Shown one piece after another: positions 9,201 through 16,814 of a DNA stretch of 64,000 nucleotides. The stretch covers positions 34,720 to 98,719 of the forward strand of contig WYBT01000017.1 in assembly GCA_011525785.1 (NCBI GenBank). Reading direction: 5' to 3'. The position numbers and the translations under genes are program-made. Under the pieces are notes generated by a model. It made no database searches, was not told where the DNA came from, and saw only the letters and a list, made by a program, of their open reading frames with translations. Source of the stretch: Planctomycetaceae bacterium. Lineage in GTDB: Bacteria > Planctomycetota > UBA1135 > GCA-002686595. Each line of letters begins with the position of its first letter. The stretch's first letter is position 1.

Positions 9201-9335
9201 GCGCGAAGTTCTTTCCTGCGCTCCGGGCTCTCGGAACACGTTGCGGCGGGCTTTTTCCGCGCCGACTGGAGCGTAGATGACGGCGCCGACACCGTCGTTC
9301 GCAGCCCCGAGGCCTCCGACGCGAGCGGGCGCTAG
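6222..9335 (+). CDS. Large secreted alpha/beta hydrolase, prolyl-oligopeptidase/esterase type
   Basis: A protein of 1037 residues. After an N-terminal extension there is a signal-like hydrophobic stretch (MLPALACAAALVVVPAAGAP) that starts at an internal ATG at 6354, so that ATG may be the true start. A long Ala/Ser/Thr-rich linker follows. The central part (about residues 480-700) is a serine hydrolase: nucleophile elbow GHSMGGHGTWQ, Asp in LHGDADDNVPV, and His in GAGHWWGNE. This resembles the family of secreted planctomycete peptidases/esterases. The last third (about residues 700-1037) has no recognised domain but contains an LVYGTAGSPEENAWALA segment common in these enzymes. Probably periplasmic; substrate unknown. 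Confidence 0.75.
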   Translation: MRAFDPLRSASSWLNSARSTHSNSAPSASGSPTAGRPGCGRSARMLPALACAAALVVVPAAGAPALAVSPSPSSAGSASSSGPTSHSALAMPAVMSVAVSTLAVSSAGTASLSTANRATASSVVPVAATVSGGATSTATANASTANTASASTRATNPAAASGVARVGAGGELAQSGEKPTVVSSLVLDPLGQYGRSAVFSDPVLDQLARDPAWSPAVDEEFRAPDGRTAKWRALQPNAEGALDGAVRGNSWWFQRWRHTRDEVLLLESPGAGVVYANAAPRMSDLYRLGTVRIPVALRAGENDVLVRAGRGAPSVAWSKPPAPVFLADFDRTLPDAIVGESGQLLAAVVVVNATEQHLLGLRIEATLGAGAPVPTTLPALLPLEVRKVPVSLAPPAQLDGDSIRAELVLHAADGARLHADSFELAVRRPTQHHARTFLSRIDDSVQYYAVVPAAPRASEPSASTREASPTSPSDAPAAEAARDINAAPALILSLHGASVEARGQAAAYTQKDWAWVIAPTNRRPFGFDWEDWGRRDAIEVLDLALRGEAVRDASGERVNFDSARVYLTGHSMGGHGTWQIGARYAGRFAAIAPSAGWSDFWSYTGGDADPPADPIGALLHRASNGSRTLLWSRNYAQLGVYVLHGDADDNVPVREARRMREELAKFHPDFAYFEQPGAGHWWGNECVDWPPLMEFLRRHQRPSKHAATEVEVRLVDLDAERTSGFATLVAQTRPLIPSELKARAVPAERRFEVQTTNVDALELSPDAWTHPLRVPRWENWPADASGRLLIDGVDLELPAERRGSQGEWRVRRLDGEWRVELEDFVGAERKRAGSSGPFKEVFDASFVLVYGTAGSPEENAWALAKARFDADQFRYRGNASPLTVSDRELLERWPSGAAASLQGRNVVLYGNAVSNAAWSAFVDSSSFDVQPGRIRVGTHRFEGDDLSVLAVRPNARDAGRLVGLVGGTGVRGMRALNHAPYFVSGAGFPDWWVARSSFLRSGLSEHVAAGFFRADWSVDDGADTVVRSPEASDASGR

Positions 9336-9371
9336 CCAGAGCCCGCGTCAACGCGCCACAATAGAAGCACG

Positions 9372-10214
9372 ATGAGCGGCTCTGCGAACCCTCGCTTCGA
9401 AGCGCCCGGCGATGGCGACGGCGACGGCGACTCGAGTCCCGGGAGCGCGGGCGAGGGACTCAGCAGCCCCCGTCCCGCCTCCTCTGCGGCTCCGCTGGAT
9501 CCGGCCGCGCTCGAGCGGCTCGTACAGCGCGCGATCGCCGAGTCCCAGCACTCCGGTGCGCGCGGCGCCCCCAAGTCGGAGGTCGTGCTCGCCGCGGCGG
9601 CGCGCCTCGAGGGCTTGCTCGCGACCTACGGCCACGTCGATGGGCTGCGCCAGCGCTTGACCGAGCAGCGCGAGGCGCTGAGCGCGGAACTCTCGCGCCT
9701 GCGCTCGGCCGTGGTGGCCCGACGGGGCTTTCTCGAGGCCGATGGCGACGCCGCAGTCTGGCCGGTCGATCCCGAGCGCTGGCGCACCCTGCGCTGGCGC
9801 GTGCAGGCTCGCCTGGCGGCGCTGCTCGACAGCGCCAACGCGTCCGGCTCGGGCGCCGCTGCAAACGCCGGTGCGTCCGGCGCTGCGCGCGTCGCGGCCC
9901 AGGAAATCTTGGATCTGTTTGCCAAAGAGCGGGCGACCTCGCTCGCCGAGCAGCGCCGACTGGCCGACGCCGAGGTGGTTCAACTGGAGCGGCGTCTGCA
10001 GGCGCTGGCGACCACGGTCGAACAGGCCGAGCAGGTGCTCGAGGTGCTGCGCGAGGCGCCGATCGACGGGAAGGGCGTCGCCTCGTACTTCCGCGCGCCG
10101 GAGGGGCTCGATCCGGCCGACCAGCGGCGCGAGATCAAGCTCGCCATGCTCGAGGGCGTGTTCCGCGAGAACGTCGACCTGCGGCGGCGCGCGGGCGATC
10201 AGCTGGACGAGTGA
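9372..10214 (+). CDS. Hypothetical coiled-coil protein
   Basis: A 280-residue protein with a low-complexity N-terminus containing a GDGDGDGD run, followed by several long helices with heptad-like Leu/Ala spacing (about 70-115, 175-235). No signal peptide, membrane segment or catalytic motif was found. The family is not recognised. Its 3' end overlaps the 3' end of the opposing HRDC gene by 16 nt. Confidence 0.6.
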   Translation: MSGSANPRFEAPGDGDGDGDSSPGSAGEGLSSPRPASSAAPLDPAALERLVQRAIAESQHSGARGAPKSEVVLAAAARLEGLLATYGHVDGLRQRLTEQREALSAELSRLRSAVVARRGFLEADGDAAVWPVDPERWRTLRWRVQARLAALLDSANASGSGAAANAGASGAARVAAQEILDLFAKERATSLAEQRRLADAEVVQLERRLQALATTVEQAEQVLEVLREAPIDGKGVASYFRAPEGLDPADQRREIKLAMLEGVFRENVDLRRRAGDQLDE

Positions 10215-11083
10215 GACTCGCCAGCGAGCGCTGCGACGGCGGGCGTAGCGGTCGCCGACGAGCTCGAGACGCTCACAGGCTCTGACGCACCCGCCGCGCT
10301 GCCCGCTCGAAGTCGTGCGAGCACACCCAGCACGCCCTCCGCCCAGCGCTCGAGCGCGGCGGCGCCGACGCCTTCGATTGCGCCCAGCGCTGCTCGATCT
10401 TCGGGACGCCTCTTGGCGATGCGCGTGAGCACGCGGTCCGCGAACAAGCGGTAGGCGGGCACGCTCAGCTCCTTCGCGCGCGCCAGTCGCCACTCGCGCA
10501 GCGCCTCGAAGGCCGCGCCGCTGGCCGCGTCGAGCGGTTCTCCTGCGTCATCTCTCCGTGCTCGCGAGCGAGCCGTACCTGTGCTCGGCGGCGCCGGTTT
10601 CGCGCGCCACTCGATCCAACAGCACAGGTGCGGCCTTCCGTCGACGACGTAGAAGTACTCGCGCGCGGCTTCGACATCGCGTTCGCGGAAGAACTCCTCG
10701 AGCACGCTGCCGTCGAGTCCGCCGCTCTCGGCGCGGAAGGGAACGTTCACGATCGAGACGTTCAGGAACGGCGCATCTTGTTCGCCCTCGGCGTCGAGTT
10801 CGCTCGCCGGCTCGGCCTCGCTCGCTGCGTGAGCTTGGGCGCCGCCGCGGCGTGTTCTTCGCGACGCCGCGCGCGCCGTCGTTGCACTCGCGCCGGCATT
10901 CGGAGCCTCGCCCGTGCTGCACGACGAGCCTGAACAGGAACTCGAGGCGGAGGTCAGCGCCTGTGGCGCGCCGGGCACGTCGCGCACCGATGCGTGGCCT
11001 TCCGGCGCGCTGAGTTCACGCGCGCCCTCCGGAGTCATCGACGGGCCTTGCGGAGCGGACGAGAGCGCTTGAGCGACGAGCAT
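10199..11083 (-). CDS. HRDC-domain protein
   Basis: A 294-residue protein whose C-terminal 80 residues before a Ser-rich tail form an HRDC domain (FEALREWRLARAKELSVPAY, then LFADRVLTRIAKRRPEDRAA and a GVGAAALERWAEGVL helix), the nucleic-acid-binding module at the end of RecQ helicases and RNase D. Before it lies an unassigned domain with SIVNVPFRAESGGLDGSVLE and a hydrophobic YFYVVDGRPHLCCWIEWRA strand pair. No helicase or nuclease domain is present, so it is probably an accessory nucleic-acid-binding protein. The ATG at 11083 is preferred over the longer frame because the upstream segment is Arg-rich and shadow-like. Confidence 0.7.
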   Translation of the reverse strand: MLVAQALSSAPQGPSMTPEGARELSAPEGHASVRDVPGAPQALTSASSSCSGSSCSTGEAPNAGASATTARAASRRTRRGGAQAHAASEAEPASELDAEGEQDAPFLNVSIVNVPFRAESGGLDGSVLEEFFRERDVEAAREYFYVVDGRPHLCCWIEWRAKPAPPSTGTARSRARRDDAGEPLDAASGAAFEALREWRLARAKELSVPAYRLFADRVLTRIAKRRPEDRAALGAIEGVGAAALERWAEGVLGVLARLRAGSAAGASEPVSVSSSSATATPAVAALAGESHSSS

Positions 11084-11197
11084 GGGAGCGATCCTCGAAG
11101 GTGAACGCGGACGCCGAGTGCGCCCGCGAGAGCACAGACCGAACCTCCCGCGCCGCGGTTGCCGCGAAGTCGAGAAAATCCGCAAACTCACGGCACG

Positions 11198-11671
11198 ATG
11201 CCCGCCAACGCCCGACTCGCTCGCCGCCCGCTCTGGGCGACTTCAGTGCTCTCGCTCTATCTCGTGGCCGCGTTCGGCATGGCCGTGTTGGTGGCGGCGC
11301 CGCACTTCGCCACGCCCCCGGCGGACGAAGCTGACCTCCAGCTCGGATGGCGCGCGGCCTTCGCGCTCGCCGCTCTGTTGAACGGCGCCATCGGCCTGGG
11401 CGGCCTGCGCTCGCTCGCCTGGGTGCGTCCGCTGGCGGGCAGCGTCCACGTGCTCGTCGCGCTGGCGGCCGTCGCGTTCGGAGTCATGCACGCGCGCTCG
11501 CCCGCGCCGCCCGAGGGCTGGCTGCCCGAGCATCTGGCCAAGTTCGGCGTCCACGCCGGCCTGGCGTGGTGGTGGCTGCGCGGCGCGCTCGGACGCGTCG
11601 TTCAGACGCCCACCGGCGCCGCTTCGCCGACGGGCGCGCGCTCGGGGTCGGCGGACCACACCACGCGGTAG
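11198..11671 (+). CDS. Small integral membrane protein
   Basis: A 157-residue protein with four hydrophobic segments (about 12-34, 48-66, 74-92 and 112-130), the last with a WWWLRGALG motif at a membrane edge. No family is recognised. Its last 70 nt overlap the 3' end of mqnE on the other strand, which is unusual; the C-terminal tail after the last membrane segment (Thr/Gly/Ala-rich) may be the less conserved partner. Confidence 0.6.
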   Translation: MPANARLARRPLWATSVLSLYLVAAFGMAVLVAAPHFATPPADEADLQLGWRAAFALAALLNGAIGLGGLRSLAWVRPLAGSVHVLVALAAVAFGVMHARSPAPPEGWLPEHLAKFGVHAGLAWWWLRGALGRVVQTPTGAASPTGARSGSADHTTR

Positions 11672-12783
11672 AGCGTGTCGCGCTCGACGGGCACGCGGCC
11701 CGCGTCGCGGATCCACTGCACGAGCTCTTCGCGCTGCACGCGCTGCGGCGTCGTCGCGCCGGCGTCGTGATAGATGTGCTCTTCGACCACGGTGCCGTCG
11801 ACATCGTCGGCGCCGTACGAGAGCGCGGTCTGCGCGATCGCCACGTCCATCAGGATCCAGTAGGCCTTGATGTGCGCGATGTTGTCGAGCATCAGCCGCC
11901 CGAGCGCGATCTCGCGCAGCTCGTCGAGCGCGGTGGGGCCCGGCACGTCGGCCATCTCGCTGTTCTCGGGGTGGAACGAGAGCGGGATGTAGGTCTGGAA
12001 GCCGCCGGTCTCGTCCTGCAGCGTGCGCAGGCGGTCGAGGTGCTCGACGCGCTCTTCAATGGTCTCGATGTGCCCGTGCAGCATCGTGCAGTTCGAGCGC
12101 AGGCCGGCGCGGTGCACCTTGCGCGCGGTCTCGAGCCACTCGTCGCCGCTGATCTTGAGGTGGTAGGTCTGCTGGCGGACGCGCTCGCTGAAGATCTCGG
12201 CGCCGCCGCCGGGCACCGAACCCAGTCCGGCCTCGATCAGTTCAGGCAGCACCTCTTCGAGCGGCTTCTTGGCGACCTTCGCGATCTGGTCGAGCTCGAC
12301 CATCGTGAAGGCCTTGATGTGGATCTGGGGCCGCTCGCGCTTCACCGCGCGCAACAGGTCCAAGTAGTACGAGTACGGGATCTTCGGCCACACGCCCGCG
12401 ACCATGTGCACTTCGGTCACCGGCTCGTGGGCGAGCGCGCGGATCTTCGCCGCGGCCTCCTCAGGCTTGAGCCAGTACGCGCCCGGCTGTCCCGGCAAAC
12501 GCTGGAACGCACAGAAGCGGCACAGCTTGTTGCACAGGTTGGTGTAGTTGATGTGCTGGTTGACGTTGAAGTACGCGAGGTCGCCGTGCAGGCGCTCGCG
12601 CACCACGTTGGCCAGCGCGCCGACGACGTGGATCGCCGGCGAGAGGTAGAGGCGCACGCCCTCCTCGCGCGAGAGCCGCTGCCCGGCGAAGACGTGCTCG
12701 GCGATGTCGCGCAGGCCCGCGCGCTCGGCGCTGGCGAGCAACGTGTCGACCGCACCCTTCGAAGGCTGCACCCCGACCTTCAT
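11602..12783 (-). CDS. mqnE: Aminodeoxyfutalosine synthase MqnE
   Basis: A 393-residue radical SAM enzyme that joins SAM and 3-enolpyruvyl-benzoate to form aminofutalosine in menaquinone synthesis. The [4Fe-4S] motif is CNKLCRFC (Cys about 84, 88, 91) within VNQHINYTNLCNKLCRFCAF, typical of MqnE. EVHMVAGVWPKIPYSYYLD, GGAEIFSERVR and a GHIETIEERVEHL segment are shared by the MqnC/MqnE/CofG-H group. The start ATG overlaps the mqnC stop (ATGA), so the two are translationally coupled. Confidence 0.9.
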   Translation of the reverse strand: MKVGVQPSKGAVDTLLASAERAGLRDIAEHVFAGQRLSREEGVRLYLSPAIHVVGALANVVRERLHGDLAYFNVNQHINYTNLCNKLCRFCAFQRLPGQPGAYWLKPEEAAAKIRALAHEPVTEVHMVAGVWPKIPYSYYLDLLRAVKRERPQIHIKAFTMVELDQIAKVAKKPLEEVLPELIEAGLGSVPGGGAEIFSERVRQQTYHLKISGDEWLETARKVHRAGLRSNCTMLHGHIETIEERVEHLDRLRTLQDETGGFQTYIPLSFHPENSEMADVPGPTALDELREIALGRLMLDNIAHIKAYWILMDVAIAQTALSYGADDVDGTVVEEHIYHDAGATTPQRVQREELVQWIRDAGRVPVERDTLYRVVWSADPERAPVGEAAPVGV

Positions 12784-14036
12784 AGCGTCGACTCCGTGCT
12801 CGCACGTCGGGCCGCAGCACGGTGCGTCGCCGCCTCGTGCCGATCGAACGGCCCGCGGTGCAGCTCCGGATGGCGCGGATCGACGATGCCGTACCACGAA
12901 TTGCGCTGCAGCGGCGTGAAGCCGGCGCGCGAGATCACGTTCTCGAGCTTCTGAATCGGCGCGAGGTTGAAGCAACCGGCCGCGCTCACCACGTTTTCTT
13001 CGAGCATCGTGCCGCCGAAGTCGTTGCAGCCGTAGCGCAGCGTCACCTGCGCCATCTTCAGGCCGGCGGTGACGTAGCTGGTCTGGATGTTGGCGAAGTT
13101 GTCGAGGTAGATGCGCGAGAGCGCTTGAACTCGCAGGTACACCGCCGGCGTCTGGCGCGCGGGATACATGTGCTCCTCGGGCACGCCGTCGGGCTGCATG
13201 AGCCAACACGCGAAGGCCGTGAAGCCGCCGGTCTCGTCCTGCAGCTCGCGCAGGCGCGTCATGTGCTCGATGCGCTCCGCCGCGGTCTCGACGTGGCCGA
13301 ACATCATCGTCGCCGAGCTGCGCAGGCCCGCCTCGTGCGCCTTGCGGTGCACGTCCAGCCAGCGATCGGTGTGCGTCTTCTTCGGCGCGATGATCTTGCG
13401 CACGCGCTCGACGAGGATCTCGGCGCCGGCGCCGGGCACCGAGCCCAGTCCCGCAGCCACCAGATCGCGCAACACGTCTTCGACAGGGCGCTTGTCGAGC
13501 TTCGAGAGGTGATCGAGCTCCGGCGCGCTCAGCGCGTGCAGGTTGATCTGCGGGAAGCGTGCGCTCAGGTCCCTGAACAGCTCGCACCACCAGTCGGTCT
13601 TGAGGTAGGGGTGGTGTCCGCCCTGCATCAACACCTGGCGCCCGCCGAGGTCGGCGAGCTCCTGCATCTTGGCGACGATCACATCGCGCTCGAGCACGTA
13701 CGCGCCGTCGGCCTTGGGCCGGCGATAGAAGGCGCAGAAGCCGCAGTCGGTGATGCAGACGTTGGTCGGGTTGAGGTTGCGGTCGACGATGTAGGTGACG
13801 TGCGGCTCGGGGTGCAGGCGCTGGCGCACCGCATCGGCCATCTCGCCCAAGGCGAGCAGGTCGGCGTGCTCGTGCAGCCACAGGCCTTCCTCGGCGCTGA
13901 TCCGCCGCCCCTCGAGGACCTTCTCGCGGATGCGCGCCAACTCGCGCGCGCTCGCGCCCGTGCGGGCCGAACTCGCCGGCGGAGCATCCCAGTGCGGCCG
14001 GGCGGGGCGAGCGACCGATTCGACTTCGAGTTCCAT
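12780..14036 (-). CDS. mqnC: Cyclic dehypoxanthinyl futalosine synthase MqnC
   Basis: A 418-residue radical SAM enzyme that cyclises dehypoxanthine futalosine in the futalosine pathway. The cluster motif CITDCGFC (Cys about 94, 98, 101) sits in YIVDRNLNPTNVCITDCGF, the usual MqnC context. Further family features are VLMQGGHHPYLKTDWWCELF, GAGAEILVERVRKIIAPKK and the C-terminal GFTPLQRNSWYGIVD. It precedes mqnE with ATGA overlap. Start chosen at the ATG giving MELEVES, since the frame upstream is shadow-like. Confidence 0.92.
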   Translation of the reverse strand: MELEVESVARPARPHWDAPPASSARTGASARELARIREKVLEGRRISAEEGLWLHEHADLLALGEMADAVRQRLHPEPHVTYIVDRNLNPTNVCITDCGFCAFYRRPKADGAYVLERDVIVAKMQELADLGGRQVLMQGGHHPYLKTDWWCELFRDLSARFPQINLHALSAPELDHLSKLDKRPVEDVLRDLVAAGLGSVPGAGAEILVERVRKIIAPKKTHTDRWLDVHRKAHEAGLRSSATMMFGHVETAAERIEHMTRLRELQDETGGFTAFACWLMQPDGVPEEHMYPARQTPAVYLRVQALSRIYLDNFANIQTSYVTAGLKMAQVTLRYGCNDFGGTMLEENVVSAAGCFNLAPIQKLENVISRAGFTPLQRNSWYGIVDPRHPELHRGPFDRHEAATHRAAARRASTESTL

Positions 14037-14121
14037 GTCAGGGCGAAGTATAGGTCGCTTTGAGCGACGTTCTCGCCCCTGGGAGTTCACATGGACGGGA
14101 AACAAGCGCCGCCGGGCGCGC

Positions 14122-14686
14122 TCATCGGGCAGCGAGCGCCGCGGTCGCCGCGAGCTTGTGCTGCGCGCGCCACGGCGCACCGGCCTGCTCGCCGAGTTTG
14201 CGCAGCCAGGCATCCACGTGCTTCGCGCCCAGAGCGGCGGCTGCTTCGGAAGCGACGCGCTCGCCGTCGTACCAAGACACGCGCCAGCGCAGTTCCTCGG
14301 CGGCGGACGCGAGCGCGCGGCGGTACATGACGGAGTCGGCGTAGGTCTGTGCGCGCGCGTCGGCGATGGCGGCTTCGGTCGGAGAGGGCACGGGCGGGCA
14401 GGCGTGGATCGCGATTGTGACCGCGCGGCCCGCAGCGAGTTTGTCGAGCGTCGCGAGTTCGGCGCGCGCGCGGCGTGATGGGGCGCGCCCACGGCGAGTT
14501 GAGGTAACGGCCGAGCGCCCATGAGCCCTCGTGGTGGTGGGGGTGGGTCGGCAGGCCGGGTTCGACGAGCTCGATCTGGCGGCGGTCGAGCAGTTCGAGT
14601 TCGCTCGTCAGCGTGACGAGCACCGCGTTGCTGCCGGACTGCGCCACTCCGATCAGCACCGACCCAGCGGACTTCGAACTCGCCAT
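14122..14686 (-). pseudogene. Hypothetical gene split by a frameshift
   Basis: From ATG 14686 the frame gives MASSKSAGSVLIGVAQSGSN and continues to GSWALGRYLNSPWA near 14480. The reading then continues sensibly only in another frame, through RRARAELATLDKLAAGRAVT to a stop at 14122. The switch falls in an alternating GC tract around 14461-14475, where a one- or two-base slip would restore one protein of about 187 residues. The family is not recognised; the first part begins with a strand-rich segment (VLIGVAQSGSNAVLVTLTSE), and the end is helical. This is either a genuine pseudogene or a sequencing error in a GC repeat. Confidence 0.6.
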
Positions 14687-14749
14687 GGCCTCGAGCTGCT
14701 GAGGCTAACGGACAGCGCGCTGCGCGCCAGCGTCGCCCGCTTCGCTCGC

Positions 14750-15211
14750 TCACGCGCTCGGCGCACGCCACTCCCACACCACTCCGTCCTCGGGGTGCTC
14801 GAGCGTCGCGACGTGCTCGAAGCCGAGCTTCTCGAGCACGCGATGAGAAGCGTTGCGTTCGGGCAGGGTCTGCGCCGCGATGGTGACCTGGGCATCGCGT
14901 TCGCGTGCGATGCGCACGAGCTCTGCGGCCATCGCCGTGGCGATCCCGCGGCCCTCGAACGGCGGGAAGGTGAAGTAAGCGAGCTCCACGCGTCCGTCGC
15001 GCGGCGGCGACTTGAACCCGCACGTGCCGACGGGTTCGCCGTCCGCAAGCGCGAGGTAGCCGATCCACGGCGGCTCGAAGCCGACGCGCTCGTACAGTTC
15101 GAGCGTGGCGCGCGCGACGTCGCGCACGAGCTCGGGCGGCGGCTCGCGCAGGGCGCGCAGCGTTCCATCGCGTTCGATGGGCGAGAGGCTGATCGCGGCG
15201 CGTGAGTTCAT
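14750..15211 (-). CDS. GNAT-family N-acetyltransferase
   Basis: A 153-residue protein with the GNAT fold. Strands lead to VELAYFTFPPFEGRGIATAM, where FEGRGIATAM is the acetyl-CoA pyrophosphate-binding motif A, and the C-terminal NASHRVLEKLGFEHVATLEH is motif B. It resembles acetyltransferases of the RimJ/RimL or generic small-molecule type. Substrate cannot be inferred. Confidence 0.85.
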   Translation of the reverse strand: MNSRAAISLSPIERDGTLRALREPPPELVRDVARATLELYERVGFEPPWIGYLALADGEPVGTCGFKSPPRDGRVELAYFTFPPFEGRGIATAMAAELVRIARERDAQVTIAAQTLPERNASHRVLEKLGFEHVATLEHPEDGVVWEWRAPSA

Positions 15212-15305
15212 GTCGCTGAGCGCACAGCGTGGGGCGGGTCCAGCGCAAGCAAGTCGGTCCAGCGCGTGTCGATCGAGCTCGCCGGAGGTCTCACCGCGCG
15301 CATGT

Positions 15306-16814
15306 TCAACCGTTGGTCGAGATGCGGGCAGCGGGAAGGCTCACGACGAACAGCGAGCCGATGCCGGGCTCGGAGACGACGCTGATCTCGCCGTGGAAGC
15401 TGCGCACGATGCCGTGCGAGATCGACAGTCCCAGCCCGCTGCCCTCGCCCAGGCCCTTGGTCGTGAAGAACGGGTCGAAGATGCTCTTGAGCGTCTCCGC
15501 GTCCATTCCGACGCCGGTGTCCTTGAAGCTGATGCGCGCCGAGCCGTCGGGCCCGGTGTCGAGTCGGACGAGCAAGCGATTGTGCGCGCGTCGCTCGGGC
15601 GCCATCGCCTGGGCTGCGTTCGTGAGCAAGTTGATGAACACCTGCACCAGGCGGCGCGTCGAGGCGAGCACCAGCGGCGCCTCCTCGAGCTCGAGAGTCA
15701 GTTGCGCGCGCTGCTTCACCAGCGTCGACGCGCGTCGCAGCGCCGTCTCGAGCGCCGCGCGCACGTCCACGGGCTTGAGCGCGTCCTCCTGCGGCGCGGA
15801 GAACAGCCGCAGGTCCGAGACGATGTCGCCCATCGTGCGGCTGGCTTCGTCCACGACGTTGGCGAGCTCGCTGAGGCGCTCGATCTTGGCCCGGAACGGC
15901 GCCGGCGTCTGCGAGACGCTGAGCTGGTCGAGTTCGACGCGCATGAGGTCCGAGGCGCCGAACAGCGCGCTCAGCGGATTGCTCAGTTCGTGCGTGACGC
16001 CGGCCACCAGCGTGCCCAGGGCCGTCAGTCGGTAGTTCAGCGCCGTGCGCAGCTCCTCGCGGCGCTTCTCCGTCACGTCGCGGAAGACCATCACGGCGCC
16101 GAGCAGGCGCCCGGCATCGTCGACGATCGGCGCCGACGAGTCCTCGATCGGCAGGCCGCGCCCGGAGTTCTCGACGGCGATGCCGCGCGGCAGGTCCTGC
16201 GGGCGTCGGTCGCTCAGCGCGCGGCTCATCGGGTTGGGGACGGGCGCGCGCGTCTGCTCGTCCACCAGGCGCAGCACCTCGTCGACCGCGCGCCCCACGA
16301 GCTGCGAGCTGTTCGCGCCGAGGATCTGCTCCGCGATCGGATTGGCGAAGTTCACAGCGCCCTGCGAATCCACCGCCAGCACGGCGTCGCCAACCGAACG
16401 CAGGGTCGTGGCGAACCAGTGTTCGCGCTCGCGGATCCGGCGCTCCAGTTCGTGCCGCACCAGCGCCATCTCGATCGTGCCGCGCAACTCGGCGCTCTTG
16501 AAGGGCTTGACGATGTAGCCCAGCGGCGCGGAGTTCTTGGCCCGCGAGAGCGTGTCGTCGTCGGCGTACGCGGTCAGGAAGATCACCGGGATGTCGAAGC
16601 GCGAGCGCAGGACGTTGGCGGTCTCGACGCCGTCGACTTCGCCGTCGATGCGAACGTCCATCAGCACCAGCGATGGCAAGTGCGCGGCCGCCAGCTCGAG
16701 CGCGGCCTGGCTGTCCGCAGCCGAGCCCACGACGCTGTAGCCCATCGCGGAGAGCGACTCGCTCAGATCGCGGGCCACGATGCGTTCGTCTTCGACGATC
16801 AGAATGCTTGTCAT
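15306..16814 (-). CDS. Response-regulator receiver/PAS/histidine kinase hybrid
   Basis: A 502-residue soluble signalling protein. An N-terminal REC domain (residues 1-120; Asp about 53 in [13 protein letters not shown] near 103) is followed by a PAS domain (about 130-250) and a histidine kinase: H-box [12 protein letters not shown] (His about 275), N-box [12 protein letters not shown]-boxes DTGVGMD and [11 protein letters not shown]. The order REC-PAS-kinase suggests that an upstream kinase phosphorylates it to gate its own kinase activity. It overlaps by ATGA with the preceding PAS/HisKA_2 kinase, its likely partner. No separate DNA-binding output regulator is adjacent. Confidence 0.9.
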   Translation of the reverse strand: MTSILIVEDERIVARDLSESLSAMGYSVVGSAADSQAALELAAAHLPSLVLMDVRIDGEVDGVETANVLRSRFDIPVIFLTAYADDDTLSRAKNSAPLGYIVKPFKSAELRGTIEMALVRHELERRIREREHWFATTLRSVGDAVLAVDSQGAVNFANPIAEQILGANSSQLVGRAVDEVLRLVDEQTRAPVPNPMSRALSDRRPQDLPRGIAVENSGRGLPIEDSSAPIVDDAGRLLGAVMVFRDVTEKRREELRTALNYRLTALGTLVAGVTHELSNPLSALFGASDLMRVELDQLSVSQTPAPFRAKIERLSELANVVDEASRTMGDIVSDLRLFSAPQEDALKPVDVRAALETALRRASTLVKQRAQLTLELEEAPLVLASTRRLVQVFINLLTNAAQAMAPERRAHNRLLVRLDTGPDGSARISFKDTGVGMDAETLKSIFDPFFTTKGLGEGSGLGLSISHGIVRSFHGEISVVSEPGIGSLFVVSLPAARISTNG

